Positions 16,531 to 25,403 are shown, numbered from the stretch's first letter. The stretch is 51,664 nucleotides of DNA from an uncultured Neglectibacter sp. (GCA_947647615.1 CANSKS010000015.1:1-51664), one strand, 5' to 3'. Notes: generated by a model not told the origin, from the letters alone. Translations and numbers: made by a program.

Positions 16531-16907
16531 ATCTTTTCCTCCATTCTCAAAATTTTTTGATAGGACAAAGGCTACGGCTTACCGTATAAGCGAACCGCAA
16601 AAGTAGCTTATCCTCTAGAAAAAACTTGGCCCGAGAGCATTCCGGCACCAAATTTCGCAACAAAAAGTATTATAGCATAAATTTCCCCCTTTGTAAAAAC
16701 TTTTGCAAAAATTCAAAAAATTCCCAAACCGGAAAATCTCCAAAAATTTTCTTCAAAACAGAATTTCAAGGGCTTACAGTAGCTAAATCCGGAACAATCG
16801 TCACACAGTTATAAAATTTTTCTGTCCGAAGGGCAAGAAAAATATAGTATTGTGGCGAGTTCTGTGCTATAGTAAATATGAATTTTCTAATTAGGAGGAA
16901 ACCTGCT
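16531..16907. other. Intergenic region, 377 bases
   Basis: A/T-rich spacer between the divergent SLH-GDPD gene and purC. It must contain both promoters; a TATAGT at about 16869-16874 could be the purC -10 box but has no clear -35 partner. I saw no structured RNA and no credible gene in it. Confidence 0.5.
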
Positions 16908-17591
16908 ATGGAAAAAGTTTATGTTGGAAAGACCAAAGACGTCTTCAAACTGGAAAACGGAAATGTCCTGCTAAAATTCAAAGATGACTGCACGGGAAAA
17001 GACGGTGTGTTTGACCCAGGCGAAAACTCTGTTGGCCTGACCATCGAGGGCATTGGCAAGGCCAACCTGGAAACCTCGGTACATTTCTTCGAACTTTTAA
17101 AAGATGCCGGTATCAAAACCCACTATATCAGCGCCAATTTAGACGATGCCACTATGGAAGTGCTTCCTGCTACCGTGTTTGGGAAAGGCCTGGAAGTGAT
17201 TTGCCGGTTAAAAGCCACCGGCAGCTTCATCCGCCGCTATGGCGAATATATTATAGACGGTACCGAATTGCCCGGCGGCTATGTAGAAGCCACTTTTAAG
17301 GACGACGGTCGAGGCGACCCGCTGGTGACCTGCGAAGGCCTGGTGGCTTTAAAGATCATGAGCGAGGAAATGTTCCAGTCGATGAAGGAACAGACTTTAA
17401 AGATCACCCGCATTGTAGCCGATGATCTGGCGAAAAAAGGCCTGGACCTTTACGACATTAAATTCGAGTTTGGTTACAACAACGACGAAGTAATTCTGAT
17501 CGACGAAATCGCCAGCGGCAATATGCGTGTGTATAAAGACGGTAAAATTGTAGAGCCCATGGAGCTCACTTCTCTGATTTTGGAGAAATAA
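16908..17591 (+). CDS. purC: Phosphoribosylaminoimidazole-succinocarboxamide (SAICAR) synthase
   Basis: The enzyme joins CAIR and aspartate with ATP in de novo purine synthesis. The 227-residue product shows the family N terminus [26 protein letters not shown], then [17 protein letters not shown] near residue 105 and the nucleotide-binding [10 protein letters not shown] near 205. AGGAGG lies 8 bases before the ATG at 16908; the longer frame from 16878 has no such signal. It is monocistronic here, separated from other pur genes, with a strong terminator after it. Confidence 0.95.
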   Translation: MEKVYVGKTKDVFKLENGNVLLKFKDDCTGKDGVFDPGENSVGLTIEGIGKANLETSVHFFELLKDAGIKTHYISANLDDATMEVLPATVFGKGLEVICRLKATGSFIRRYGEYIIDGTELPGGYVEATFKDDGRGDPLVTCEGLVALKIMSEEMFQSMKEQTLKITRIVADDLAKKGLDLYDIKFEFGYNNDEVILIDEIASGNMRVYKDGKIVEPMELTSLILEK

Positions 17592-17629
17592 CTCTACGCT
17601 TTCCTGCTTTTGCATAAAAGCTGCAGCGA

Positions 17630-17686
17630 AAAACAGCGTCCGACCCAAAAGCTGAATGCCGGCTTGGGTTGGGCGCTGTTTTGTTA
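17630..17686 (+). terminator. purC terminator
   Basis: AAACAGCG (17631-17638) pairs with CGCTGTTT (17674-17681), with an inner ACCCAA/TTGGGT helix, followed by TTGTT. Confidence 0.78.
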
Positions 17687-17716
17687 TCTTAGGGAATCTC
17701 TGTCTCCCGCCCCTTT

Positions 17717-17821
17717 CTAGCGGCGATCCGGCAACTCTTTCTTTCCTACGAGGCAATCGCTCATATAAGAAACCGCCTTTTGAATGCAGTCCCATAACTC
17801 GTTGTTTGTAAACTGGTCCAT
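17717..17821 (-). CDS. Small 34-residue protein of unknown function
   Basis: MDQFTNNELWDCIQKAVSYM starts at an ATG with GGAGAGGG 4-9 bases upstream. The composition (amphipathic helix, one Trp, two Cys, Arg-rich end) looks protein-like. I recognise no family. The frame can be opened further upstream, but only this start has a ribosome-binding site. It lies downstream of the radical SAM gene on the same strand after a 139-base gap. Confidence 0.4.
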   Translation of the reverse strand: MDQFTNNELWDCIQKAVSYMSDCLVGKKELPDRR

Positions 17822-17960
17822 TTTCCCTCTCCTCTGAAGTGCGGAACATTTTTGCAGGAAACTGTGCGCGACAGCCGGCCTGGCGGCACTTCCGGACAAG
17901 GCCTTCCCTGTATATATTATGAGACAACATATTTCCCTTTGTGTGACATAAAAATTATTT

Positions 17961-18833
17961 TTAAGAGTCCCACAGCGATAATTGCAGCTCCTGGTCTTCG
18001 GGAAATTCCTGCAAATAGGAAAAAATACGGTTGTTGTCATGTACCATACCTCTCTCCTCGCAGGTATTGTGGAACAGCTCCATCAATTCCTCATTTCGCG
18101 GGCTGTAAACTACATACCGGTTCCCGTAAAGCCTAAGGTACGTTTCTTTTAAACCCGGGAACAAACGGTCCAGCTGCCGGTAAAAATATTCCCGGTTTCC
18201 CTCCCGCAGGGTGAGCCCCATGCCAAAGCACAAAACACCATAGACCTTTGCTTCTGCGCACATGTCCAAAATGCCGGAAACATTCTCCGGCGTATCGTTC
18301 AGGAAAGGTAGGATGGGCGATAGCCACACCACTGTAGGTATCCCCACATCCCGCAATACTTTTAAAGTTTCAAAACGTTCCTTTGTAGTACTTACATTTG
18401 GTTCCAGCTTCCTGCACAGGGATTCGTCACAGGTGGTCAGCGTCATTTGCACCACGCATTTCGTTTTTTCATGGATTTTTCGCAGCAAGTCCAAATCTCT
18501 TAAAATACGGCTGGATTTGGTAATTATGGTAAAGCCAAAGCCGTAGAAATCCATTAACTCCATGGCTTTGCGAACATGGCCAAGCTCCATTTCCAGGGGA
18601 ATATAAGGATCTGCCATGGAACCCGTTCCGATCATACACTTTTTTCGCTTGTGCTTTAAAGCCCTTTCCAACAGTTCTATGGCGTTTTCCTTTACTTCGA
18701 TATCTTCAAAATCGTGGGCCATATGGTAACATTTGCTTCTGGAATCGCAATAAATGCAGCCGTGAGAACAGCCGCGGTACAGGTTCATACCGTTTTGGGA
18801 AGAAAGAATTCCTTTTGATGTCACATAATGCAT
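17961..18833 (-). CDS. Radical SAM protein of the SplB-like/Rv2578c group
   Basis: The 290-residue enzyme binds a 4Fe-4S cluster through CSHGCIYC near residue 22-29 (CxxxCxxC, with a Tyr before the last Cys as in spore photoproduct lyase relatives) and cleaves S-adenosylmethionine. Other conserved parts are GTGSMADPY and ITKSSRILRD. The function of this subgroup is not established; DNA or nucleotide repair chemistry is a guess from its relatives. The ATG at 18833 is chosen because AAAGGAG precedes it. The longer frame would overlap the GyrI-like gene. Confidence 0.85.
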   Translation of the reverse strand: MHYVTSKGILSSQNGMNLYRGCSHGCIYCDSRSKCYHMAHDFEDIEVKENAIELLERALKHKRKKCMIGTGSMADPYIPLEMELGHVRKAMELMDFYGFGFTIITKSSRILRDLDLLRKIHEKTKCVVQMTLTTCDESLCRKLEPNVSTTKERFETLKVLRDVGIPTVVWLSPILPFLNDTPENVSGILDMCAEAKVYGVLCFGMGLTLREGNREYFYRQLDRLFPGLKETYLRLYGNRYVVYSPRNEELMELFHNTCEERGMVHDNNRIFSYLQEFPEDQELQLSLWDS

Positions 18834-18895
18834 GGCGTGCTCCTTTGCGTTTTTGGTTCTCCCATAGCAGGTTCTTTTGGCCCAGCCATACTTCT

Positions 18896-19534
18896 TTAAA
18901 ACTCGAATGCTTTTACCGGATGACGCAGTACGGTTTTCAAGTTTTGGGGCTTGCACTTGCGTACATCGCTCAAGTAGATCTCATGGTGGTACCGGGGGCC
19001 TCCCAAGTCCGGCACAAAGCCTTGCTCTTCTGAAAACGCATCCAAAGCCTTTATGGTTTCTGGTTCATCATCGTAGGGGCCGATATGCATACATTGCGCG
19101 CACAGACCTTCTTCATAAGAGAAAAATTCCACCTTGGAAAAATCTGCCCTTTTCTTCGCGGCAGCCTCCTTCACGGCCCAGTCAAACTCTTCCTTTGTCA
19201 CAAACTCCGGCAAGCGAATCATAGAGATCCACCGGAAGCCTTCCTTGTGAGCGTAATCGATAGGGCCTCCCCCCTCCTGCCACCAAAGGCCCTCTAAGGG
19301 CGGCACCACATAATCGAAATAACCTTCCATGCGGTGGTCACCCAGCTTGCTCATTTTAACGGTAAAAGCAATGCCATAAAGAAGGCCGATCGATTGTTTA
19401 TAGGCGCCGCCCTCTTCATTGGGGTTGCCTTCTCCCCGCACCGCCACAAAATTCATAGGCGGCACAGTTACCAACCCTGGTTTGTTTTTTGGTAAATAGA
19501 ATTCCTTATATTCCCTTTTGTAGTCAAATGCCAC
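18896..19534 (-). CDS. GyrI-like small-molecule-binding domain protein
   Basis: A 212-residue stand-alone GyrI-like (SOUL/BmrR ligand-binding-like) protein with PPMNFVAVRGEGNPNEEGG near the N terminus, KMSKLGDH, and the closing pattern HIGPYDDEPETIKALDAF and PRYHHEIYLSD. Family members bind hydrophobic or aromatic compounds and some hydrolyse electrophilic drugs. It is followed by the radical SAM gene after 62 bases and preceded by the YjbR-like and WYL genes, a grouping often seen in Firmicutes. Confidence 0.87.
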   Translation of the reverse strand: MAFDYKREYKEFYLPKNKPGLVTVPPMNFVAVRGEGNPNEEGGAYKQSIGLLYGIAFTVKMSKLGDHRMEGYFDYVVPPLEGLWWQEGGGPIDYAHKEGFRWISMIRLPEFVTKEEFDWAVKEAAAKKRADFSKVEFFSYEEGLCAQCMHIGPYDDEPETIKALDAFSEEQGFVPDLGGPRYHHEIYLSDVRKCKPQNLKTVLRHPVKAFEF

Positions 19535-19574
19535 TTGTTTTTCCCCTCTTTCTCATTCTGCAACAGGCCACACC

Positions 19575-19964
19575 CTATTCCAAAACTTGTTTCTGTCCGC
19601 CAGAAACACCTAAAATTTCCTGTTGGCGCTTTTTGGAAAGCCCTCCCAGCACCAACATGTAAGATTTATCTAACATCTCCTTCATCAGCTCATCCGGCAC
19701 CTGGCCGTCGGGAACAATAGAATTCCAATGCCGTTTGTTAGAATAATAGCCGGGAACAATATCTGGGTATTGTCCCCGAAGGAACTCCCCTTCCGCGGGT
19801 TCCAGCTTCAGGTTGATGTAATAGGGCTTGTTCTCTTTATCCAGGCAAATGGCCGCGAACATTTTGCCTCCCACCTGGTAACGCACCCAATTCCAGCTTT
19901 CTTGCAAATCTTTTGTCACTCCGGGCTTTGCCAGCAGATATTCCTCTATCCACAAATATCTCAT
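19575..19964 (-). CDS. MmcQ/YjbR family protein
   Basis: The 129-residue product has the CyaY-like fold of the MmcQ/YjbR family: a start with EEYLLAKPGVTKDL, then YQVGGKMFAAICLDKE, INLKLEP, PGYYSNKRHWNSI and a C-terminal SYMLVLGGLSKKRQ. The family is annotated as DNA-binding, but its role is unproven. It sits 40 bases upstream of the GyrI-like gene in the same direction. The WYL regulator gene upstream ends 60 bases away. Confidence 0.88.
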   Translation of the reverse strand: MRYLWIEEYLLAKPGVTKDLQESWNWVRYQVGGKMFAAICLDKENKPYYINLKLEPAEGEFLRGQYPDIVPGYYSNKRHWNSIVPDGQVPDELMKEMLDKSYMLVLGGLSKKRQQEILGVSGGQKQVLE

Positions 19965-20024
19965 ATTTTCCCACCTTTCGTTTTTCTCCTACTATTTTAC
20001 CGGAAGAACCATGACAACTGTGTG

Positions 20025-20933
20025 TCATGGTTCCGAATATTTTTTACAGATGCCCCCCGCGAAAGCTAAAATATCCTGCCGAAGTTCTGCCGGCTCTAAA
20101 AGCTCAGCGGCCTCGCCAAAAGAAATGATCCAACTTATGATGCTGGTTTTATCGGGGAACCCACAGGAAAAGAGCAGCATGCCATCGGGCTGTTCCGTAA
20201 AGCTTCCCGGGCCATATTCCTCTATGAGCCGCCATTTATATTCCGGATCTATTTTGGCTTTTACCAGGTAAGCCGAGGGGAACACCTGCGCCGCGGAAAG
20301 CTCCGGCAGTATTACTGGCCGTTTTTCAAAGCGCTCCCCCTGCTTTAGACCTGTCATCCTTCCCAGTTTAAAAAGCCGAAAATCTTCCCTTGTTTCACAC
20401 CAGGCCCACAAATACCAGCTGGCCCATTGAAAAATCAGCCGGTAAGGCTCCACCACCCGCTGGGATTCCCCTTTTGGCGCAAAGTACGTAAAAGAAACCT
20501 TTTGCTCGGCGAGCATGGCGTTGTGGAGCAGTTCTATCTTAGGCGAAAGCGAGGCTCTGTACCAGGAAGAAAGATCTATCAGAATATGGGCGTCCCCCGC
20601 CAGCAGGTCGGAGGCCCCCACCGAAAGCTTTTCCATAAGCTGAATATAACGGTTAGTACCGCTTACGCTGTCCAGGCTTCGCAGGCCGGCCAGAATAGCC
20701 TGCATCTCGGAATCGCTGAGCAAGGTACGGTCCAGCTTATAGCCCTCCATGATAGAGACGCCGCCCCTTTTCCCCGGCTCTGTTCTAAGGGGGATCCCCG
20801 CCCGGCAAAGAGCCTCGATATCCCGGTGAATAGTGCGGCAGGAAACCTCGAATTTTTCCGCTAGATAGGGCGCGGTCACCTTTTCCCGCTGCAGCAATAC
20901 CGATAAGATGCCGATCATGCGTTCCAATTTCAT
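20025..20933 (-). CDS. YafY-type helix-turn-helix WYL-domain transcriptional regulator
   Basis: The 302-residue protein has an N-terminal HTH of the HTH_11 type (APYLAEKFEVSCRTIHRDIEAL) and a central WYL-type ligand-binding domain. The domain motif is modified (FQWASWYLWAWCETREDFRLFKLGRM), followed by a C-terminal WCX-like region. These proteins regulate nearby genes in response to nucleotides or stress. It heads the unit with the YjbR-like, GyrI-like and radical SAM genes and probably controls them. A TATACT-type -10 lies about 25 bases before the start. Confidence 0.88.
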   Translation of the reverse strand: MKLERMIGILSVLLQREKVTAPYLAEKFEVSCRTIHRDIEALCRAGIPLRTEPGKRGGVSIMEGYKLDRTLLSDSEMQAILAGLRSLDSVSGTNRYIQLMEKLSVGASDLLAGDAHILIDLSSWYRASLSPKIELLHNAMLAEQKVSFTYFAPKGESQRVVEPYRLIFQWASWYLWAWCETREDFRLFKLGRMTGLKQGERFEKRPVILPELSAAQVFPSAYLVKAKIDPEYKWRLIEEYGPGSFTEQPDGMLLFSCGFPDKTSIISWIISFGEAAELLEPAELRQDILAFAGGICKKYSEP

Positions 20934-21373
20934 AGAACGTCCCCCCTTCTGAAGATTAAGTATACCACAAAACCGAGCCTGTAGTTGGGGTGGTTTTTTA
21001 GAAAGCCATTATTTTCTAACTCAGATTCCACAAACCACCCTAATACATTCCAGACAGATTCTAAAAAACCGGAGTATCTATTATCACTACAGGGGGGAAC
21101 CGTTACAGTCCACGGAAGAATTCTTTGGAAAGCAGGCACAAAACATTCGAACAAAACCGCTTAAATGACCTGACATCGAACGGGAAGCTTCAGGCGCTAG
21201 TAGTCTGGGCAGAAACCCGGAACGACGACTCAAAAGGCCGCTTTCGATGTAGAAGGCCAAGGATGCCTAGCACTTCCCTCTGATCATGGAAACGCCAAGC
21301 CGGGCTGCGTCTCATGTCAGCCCGGCTTAGCGTTTGCTTAAGAAAAACGATGTATTTATTTTTTTAATGCTTC
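20934..21373. other. 440-base non-coding region with two sets of inverted repeats
   Basis: It holds the promoter of the WYL gene, a nested repeat (GGGTGGTTT 20988-20996 with AAACCACCC 21032-21040, and TTAGAAA 20998-21004 with TTTCTAA 21013-21019), and a large hairpin at 21290-21335. No credible gene was found. Confidence 0.6.
21290..21335. repeat. 18-bp-arm hairpin (one mismatch)
   Basis: AAACGCcAAGCCGGGCTG (21290-21307) pairs with CAGCCCGGCTTaGCGTTT (21318-21335), loop 10 bases. It lies downstream of the ABC permease remnant and could terminate it, but no T-tract follows on the minus strand. Confidence 0.7.
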
Positions 21374-21970
21374 TTATCGCATCCACTTTTTCACATTTTC
21401 ACAGGCGAACGCCGCGGTAAACATGAAAAAGCCCACAGCGAGCAGCCAAGGCTTTCCTCCATATTCCCCGGATGTCATGGAAAACAAGTAAAAGCTGCCA
21501 AGCTTTGGCCCCATGCCTATATTGAGCGCATAGTACAAAAGCGGCGGCATGTAGCCAATTACCGTGTTGTTTGCGAGCGCGGAGGTAAGTAGGCCCATAG
21601 AGCCCAAAAACAACCCGTCGGATGCCGTGCCGAAAGCCAAAACAGGCGTCACATCACAGCCTCGGGCCTTTAGGTACCCGGTAAAAAGGCATATCAGCGC
21701 AAGCATTGCCGCTGCGGAATAGAGCGCGCGTATCAGCCAGATGATTTTGGGGCCATGGTATTTGGCGGAAACCAAGTCGGAAAGCTCCCGGTTCTGCTCC
21801 GGTTGAAAAATCGACGTGAATAAAATGATGCCGGTAAGGGAAAGAAACATCTCTAAGGGCATAGCGGCCGAGCTCCTATCTAAATTTGCCGTGCCGATAA
21901 ACAACGGTGTCAACAGGCACAGTGCAACAGCCGCCACAAAGGAAAAACAGGAATTATGTACGAAGTTGAG
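21374..21970 (-). pseudogene. ABC-2-type permease remnant lacking its start
   Basis: The frame encodes about 190 residues with five or six hydrophobic segments (for example PLEMFLSLTGIILFTSIF, LIRALYSAAAMLALICLFTGYL). It resembles the membrane subunit of a small ABC transporter. No ATG with a ribosome-binding site opens it. The frame runs upstream (KKLNFVHNSCFSFV) into the truncated ATPase gene without a stop, only a weak GTG at 21937 being available. The permease 5' end and the ATPase 3' end were probably lost in one deletion. Confidence 0.6.
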
Positions 21971-22358
21971 CTTCTTTGTTTTGTTGTTCGGTAAGGTTTA
22001 CTCTTTCCAAAAGCGCGCCTACCCGCTCCTTTCTTTGAGAACCGTTCAGCCCGGCAAGGATGGCCAAATACTCCAGAGCCTCCCCCACCTTCATGGAGGG
22101 GTACATCGAAAACTCTTGAGGCAGGTAGCCAATGAGCCTTCGGACCTCGGCGGCGTTTTCAACCGGAACGCCGCACACCGAAACTTCTCCCGATTTCTTC
22201 CGGATCAGCGTGGCCAAAATTTTCATGAGGGTGGTCTTCCCGGCCCCGTTGCGCCCCAGCAAACCGAACATGCCCGGGCCAATAGAGAGGCTCACATCGT
22301 ACAGGGCCTGCTTTTTTCCATACCATTTATTCAGTTTTTTGATTTCAACAGCATCCAA
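21954..22358 (-). pseudogene. ABC transporter ATPase, C-terminally truncated
   Basis: The 134-residue frame has Walker A (GLLGRNGAGKTTLMK near 33-47) and the Q-loop (YLPQEF near 79). It then ends after VNLTEQQNK, exactly where the LSGG signature, Walker B and H-loop should follow. It therefore cannot hydrolyse ATP alone. The TTG start at 22358 has AAGGGAG upstream. The stop codon overlaps the start of the permease frame, showing that an internal deletion joined the two genes around 21955-21975. Confidence 0.8.
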
Positions 22359-22538
22359 CCAAAAAAGCTCCCTTCTATTCCTAACTGCTTACAGAATAGC
22401 GGAAGCTTTTCAACCTTTTCTCTACTTTCTAAGGCCATGGCGCTTTTTTACATTGTGCCTTTCTTTCCATGAGTTAAAATGCTTCGTTCCAACAGCATGG
22501 CTTTCCATGGGCCGTTTGGTGTTATAAATTGGAAAAGG

Positions 22539-22961
22539 CTATTCTCCCTGTTTTTTATTTGGCCTTCTTTTCTTTGCAAGCAGGTTTATAAAATCGCTGA
22601 ACAGGGAAGTATCGGCAGGTTCAAAAAGCATCCATTTGCCGTCGTGGTAAGTTGTTGACGTTTCGTAGACCTTCCTAATCTGTTCCGAATAGCATTCTCT
22701 TTCCGCCTCAAATTTTTCCCGTTCCTTTTTTCCAAAAATCACCAGGAAACCCATGCGTCCTTCCCTGGCATAAAGGGAGCACAAGGTTTTTCCGCCCCTG
22801 CGGTACTTGTATTCATAAGTCCATGCCTTTCCGCCGCTGTCCCACAGGCGGTCCATATCATATTTTTCTTCGATCAGCGCGCACAGGCTTGCCCAAACAC
22901 CATATAAAGGCTCCCCCAGCAATACCCTTAGCTCTGCTTCTGTCGGCGCGGCATTCAACAT
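22539..22961 (-). CDS. DUF3788 family protein
   Basis: The 140-residue soluble protein matches DUF3788: LYGVWASLCALIEEKYDMDRLWDSGGKAWTYE-type start region, then YKYRRGGKTLCSLYARE and FLVIFGKKEREKFEAE, and a C-terminal YHDGKWMLFEP. No function is known for the family. Its start overlaps the stop of the upstream acetyltransferase gene by 7 bases, so the two are translationally coupled. Confidence 0.85.
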   Translation of the reverse strand: MLNAAPTEAELRVLLGEPLYGVWASLCALIEEKYDMDRLWDSGGKAWTYEYKYRRGGKTLCSLYAREGRMGFLVIFGKKEREKFEAERECYSEQIRKVYETSTTYHDGKWMLFEPADTSLFSDFINLLAKKRRPNKKQGE

Positions 22962-23512
22962 TTTTCTTCCTCCATTTTTCCGTTTTCAGGGTTTAACCTG
23001 GCATACACATAGGTGTCTTTCCAGATAGGGACACCGGCGTCATCTTTCCAAAAATATACGTTTTGCTTAAAGCAGGCTTCTCGCTCAAACCCCAAAGCTT
23101 CCAGCAATTTCCAGGAATTCCTATTGGCAGGGTCACATTCCCCGTAGATCCTGTGTATCCCCTTCCGAAAAGCTTCCTTGAGCAACACTTTACAGCTTTC
23201 GGCGGCAAAGCCCTTTCCCCAATATTTCCGGTTGAATACATAGCCAATTTCCAGGGTGTCAAATTCCCGTTTTCCCAGGTATACGTTCCCTATCATTTTA
23301 TGGTCGGCTTTTGATTCCACCGCGATCATCTCTTCTGTGGAAATTCTCCACTTTAAATTTTCCTTCACCTCTTCCAGGCTCATAGGCCGGTAAGGCTCGA
23401 ATTTCACTACTTCCGGGTCGGACAAATATTCAAGCAGATCTTGCAGGTCGTCTTTCCGGTATCTTCTCAAAAGGAGCCGTTCTGTTTCCAACTGAAATGT
23501 CTCATTTTCCAT
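22955..23512 (-). CDS. GNAT N-acetyltransferase, RimJ/RimL type
   Basis: The 185-residue enzyme transfers acetyl from acetyl-CoA to an amine. Recognisable parts are LETERLLLRRYRKDDL at the N terminus, IGYVFNRKYWGKGFAAESC (acetyl-CoA loop) near 90-108, and CDPANRNSWKLLEALGFERE near 126-145. The C-terminal VYFWKDDAGVPIWKDTYVYA fits the RimJ/RimL group that modifies ribosomal proteins or small amines. The substrate is unknown. It overlaps the DUF3788 gene. Confidence 0.88.
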   Translation of the reverse strand: MENETFQLETERLLLRRYRKDDLQDLLEYLSDPEVVKFEPYRPMSLEEVKENLKWRISTEEMIAVESKADHKMIGNVYLGKREFDTLEIGYVFNRKYWGKGFAAESCKVLLKEAFRKGIHRIYGECDPANRNSWKLLEALGFEREACFKQNVYFWKDDAGVPIWKDTYVYARLNPENGKMEEEKC

Positions 23513-23536
23513 CTTTTTCCTCCTGAATGCTTCCTA

Positions 23537-23971
23537 CTACATCACGGTAAAGCTTGTCCACGGCATGTGATCATAGACCATCACGTCGTTGGGCTTCGTC
23601 ATTCCCAGCTTCTCATAGAAGGGAACCGCCTTTTCATTGGCACAGGTATACATGATAATATTTTCTTCCCCGCCTGCCAGCTTATGAGCCTTTTTCATCA
23701 ACGCCGTACCAATTCCCTGACCGGTACAGCTGCGAATTACGCCCAGGTCGGTAATAAACAGCCAATAAGCAAAATCGGTAATGCCAAGGCAGACCCCCAC
23801 CATTTCTCCGTTCGGGTTTCTCGCAACCAAACTAATGGCAGCTTTTTGGACCAAAATGGCAATTCGTTCCGCAAACCGTTCTTTGGGATATTGGGAACCC
23901 AAATCCGTCTCTTTTAAAAAACCGATATACTCTGCGGCAGTGAGCCGTTCTTCCTCGATGGTGTAATTCAT
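23537..23971 (-). CDS. GNAT N-acetyltransferase
   Basis: This is a second acetyltransferase of 144 residues. The acetyl-CoA loop is seen as CTGQGIGTALMKKAHKL near residue 87-103, with a preceding LFITDLGVI strand and a C-terminal FYEKLGMTKPNDVMVY. The ATG at 23971 is used because AAAGGAGAG lies directly upstream; the track-length frame beginning at 24160 lacks a signal and its extra 63 residues look non-coding. It is followed by the other GNAT gene 24 bases downstream, so the two may form one transcript. Confidence 0.86.
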   Translation of the reverse strand: MNYTIEEERLTAAEYIGFLKETDLGSQYPKERFAERIAILVQKAAISLVARNPNGEMVGVCLGITDFAYWLFITDLGVIRSCTGQGIGTALMKKAHKLAGGEENIIMYTCANEKAVPFYEKLGMTKPNDVMVYDHMPWTSFTVM

Positions 23972-24104
23972 ACTCTCTCCTTTCAAAAGGACGTTTTCAC
24001 TAGGCTTTCGAACCCAGGGAAAGAGGTTGCTTATTTTCTTCCAAGATACCGGTGCCTCCGCCTTTATAAGACCCAGCCCGGCTAGATTTCTCAAAAGCCA
24101 TCTC

Positions 24105-24134
24105 TTGACAAACGCAAAGCAGCCGCTATATAAT
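24105..24134 (+). promoter_or_regulatory. Sigma-A promoter of the HD/membrane protein unit
   Basis: TTGACA (24105-24110), an 18-base spacer and TATAAT (24129-24134), about 70 bases before the ATG at 24203. Confidence 0.78.
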
Positions 24135-24202
24135 ACGGCCAAGCAAGCAGCTTTTCTCATTGAATAAGAAGCTGCGGTGATGCAGGAAGGAGATCCAAAA
24201 TC

Positions 24203-24772
24203 ATGGAAAAGAAACTTGCCAGAGAAGAAGCCTGGGAACTGCTGACCGAGTATACTGAAACTCCGGCCTTAAGGAAGCACGCTTTGGCCGTAGAGGCTGT
24301 TATGGCCCACTTTGCCCGCATTGACGGCGAAGACGAAGAAATTTGGGGTGTTGCCGGCCTGCTGCACGATTTGGATTATGAAAAGTTTCCGGAAGAGCAC
24401 TGCCATAAGGCGGAAGAGATCATGCGGGAGCGAGGCTTAGATGAAGTTTACATTCGGGCTATGAACTGTCACGGGTACGGCATCTGTACCGACGTCAAGC
24501 CACAGAGCAAAATGGAAATGGTGTTGTACACGATCGACGAGCTCACAGGGCTGATCAACGCCACCTGCCTCATGCGGCCCTCCAAAAGCGTACTGGACCT
24601 GGAAGTAAAATCGGTAAAAAAGAAATTTAAGGATAAGTCCTTTGCCGCCGGTGTAGACCGGGACACCATCCGGAACGGCTGTGAAATGTTGGGTATGGAG
24701 CTGGACGAGGTGATTCGGGAAACCATTGAAGGCATGAAAGAAAGGGCCGCAGACTTGGGCTTGCAGAGATAA
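24203..24772 (+). CDS. HDIG/HD-domain phosphohydrolase
   Basis: The 189-residue protein has a His in LRKHALAVEAVMAHFA, the HD pair in GLLHDLDYEKFPEEH near residue 53, a further His in AMNCHGYG, and Asp in YTIDELTG. It is the small stand-alone HD type common in Clostridia, unrelated in detail to the other HD protein here. GGAG precedes the ATG. A small membrane protein gene follows after 4 bases and is probably co-transcribed. Confidence 0.88.
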   Translation: MEKKLAREEAWELLTEYTETPALRKHALAVEAVMAHFARIDGEDEEIWGVAGLLHDLDYEKFPEEHCHKAEEIMRERGLDEVYIRAMNCHGYGICTDVKPQSKMEMVLYTIDELTGLINATCLMRPSKSVLDLEVKSVKKKFKDKSFAAGVDRDTIRNGCEMLGMELDEVIRETIEGMKERAADLGLQR

Positions 24773-24776
24773 AGCT

Positions 24777-25259
24777 TTGGAGCTGGGATTTTCTTATGTG
24801 GGTTTTGTTATGCTGGCAATGCTGTTCATTCCCAACTTCTTTTGGACAAAAAACCAGCCGAAAAATTACACCCAGTATGTAAAAAACGAAAGCCCCGCCC
24901 TGCGCTTGCTGGAACGGGCCGGCGAAGTAGCCGTTACGGCATTGAGCCTGATTTTCACCGGCTTCAACTTAAGAGCTTGGGAGCTCTGGAACCTTTGGCT
25001 GGCAGGCGCGGCAATTCTAATGGTTCTTTACGAACTGTACTGGCTTCGCTATTTCCGCAGTGAGAAAACTATGAGAGATTTTTATACCAGCTTTTTGGGA
25101 ATTCCCCTTGCAGGGGCCACTTTGCCGGTAGCCGCTTTTTTCCTGCTGGCCCTTTATGGAAAAAATATTTTCCTGGCAGCAGCAACTATCATTCTGGGCG
25201 TTGGGCACATCGGCATTCACATGACCCATAAAAAAGAGATCGAAAAGGAAAAGCAATAA
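24777..25259 (+). CDS. Small four-helix membrane protein of unknown function
   Basis: The 160-residue product has four hydrophobic segments: about residues 5-22 ending in FIPNFFW, 50-68, 74-92 and 108-145. A short Lys/Glu-rich tail follows. The frame opens with TTG at 24777, which lacks a clear ribosome-binding site. A GTG at codon 8 or ATG at codon 12 are alternatives; GGAG at 24779 would serve those. The IPN-W-TKNQPKNY pattern recurs in uncharacterised Clostridial membrane proteins as far as I recall. Function unknown. Confidence 0.7.
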   Translation: MELGFSYVGFVMLAMLFIPNFFWTKNQPKNYTQYVKNESPALRLLERAGEVAVTALSLIFTGFNLRAWELWNLWLAGAAILMVLYELYWLRYFRSEKTMRDFYTSFLGIPLAGATLPVAAFFLLALYGKNIFLAAATIILGVGHIGIHMTHKKEIEKEKQ

Positions 25260-25288
25260 GCTGCTTACAGCCTTTTCCCGTTCCGAGC

Positions 25289-25336
25289 AAAAGGAGCTGG
25301 CGCTAAATTTATTTGCGGCAGCTCCTTTTTTGTATT
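25289..25336 (+). terminator. Terminator after the HD/membrane unit
   Basis: AAAAGGAGCTG (25289-25299) pairs with CAGCTCCTTTT (25319-25329), then TTT-G-TATTTT. Confidence 0.85.
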
Positions 25337-25403
25337 TTCTATAGCTCACGGTCAAGCTTTTTCAAAACATGGCCCGCGCACAAGACAGAACCCTTCTGTA
25401 GGC

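Noticed and set aside
16626..16814. 62-codon frame in the purC upstream region
   Set aside because: Low-complexity Lys/Asn/Phe content, no ribosome-binding site, A/T-rich spacer.
17397..17930. 177-codon minus-strand frame over the purC end
   Set aside because: Antisense to purC; only a separate short frame at 17717-17821 has a start signal.
20930..21154. 74-codon minus-strand frame upstream of the WYL gene
   Set aside because: It overlaps the WYL promoter and the nested inverted repeat, with no ribosome-binding site or recognisable family.
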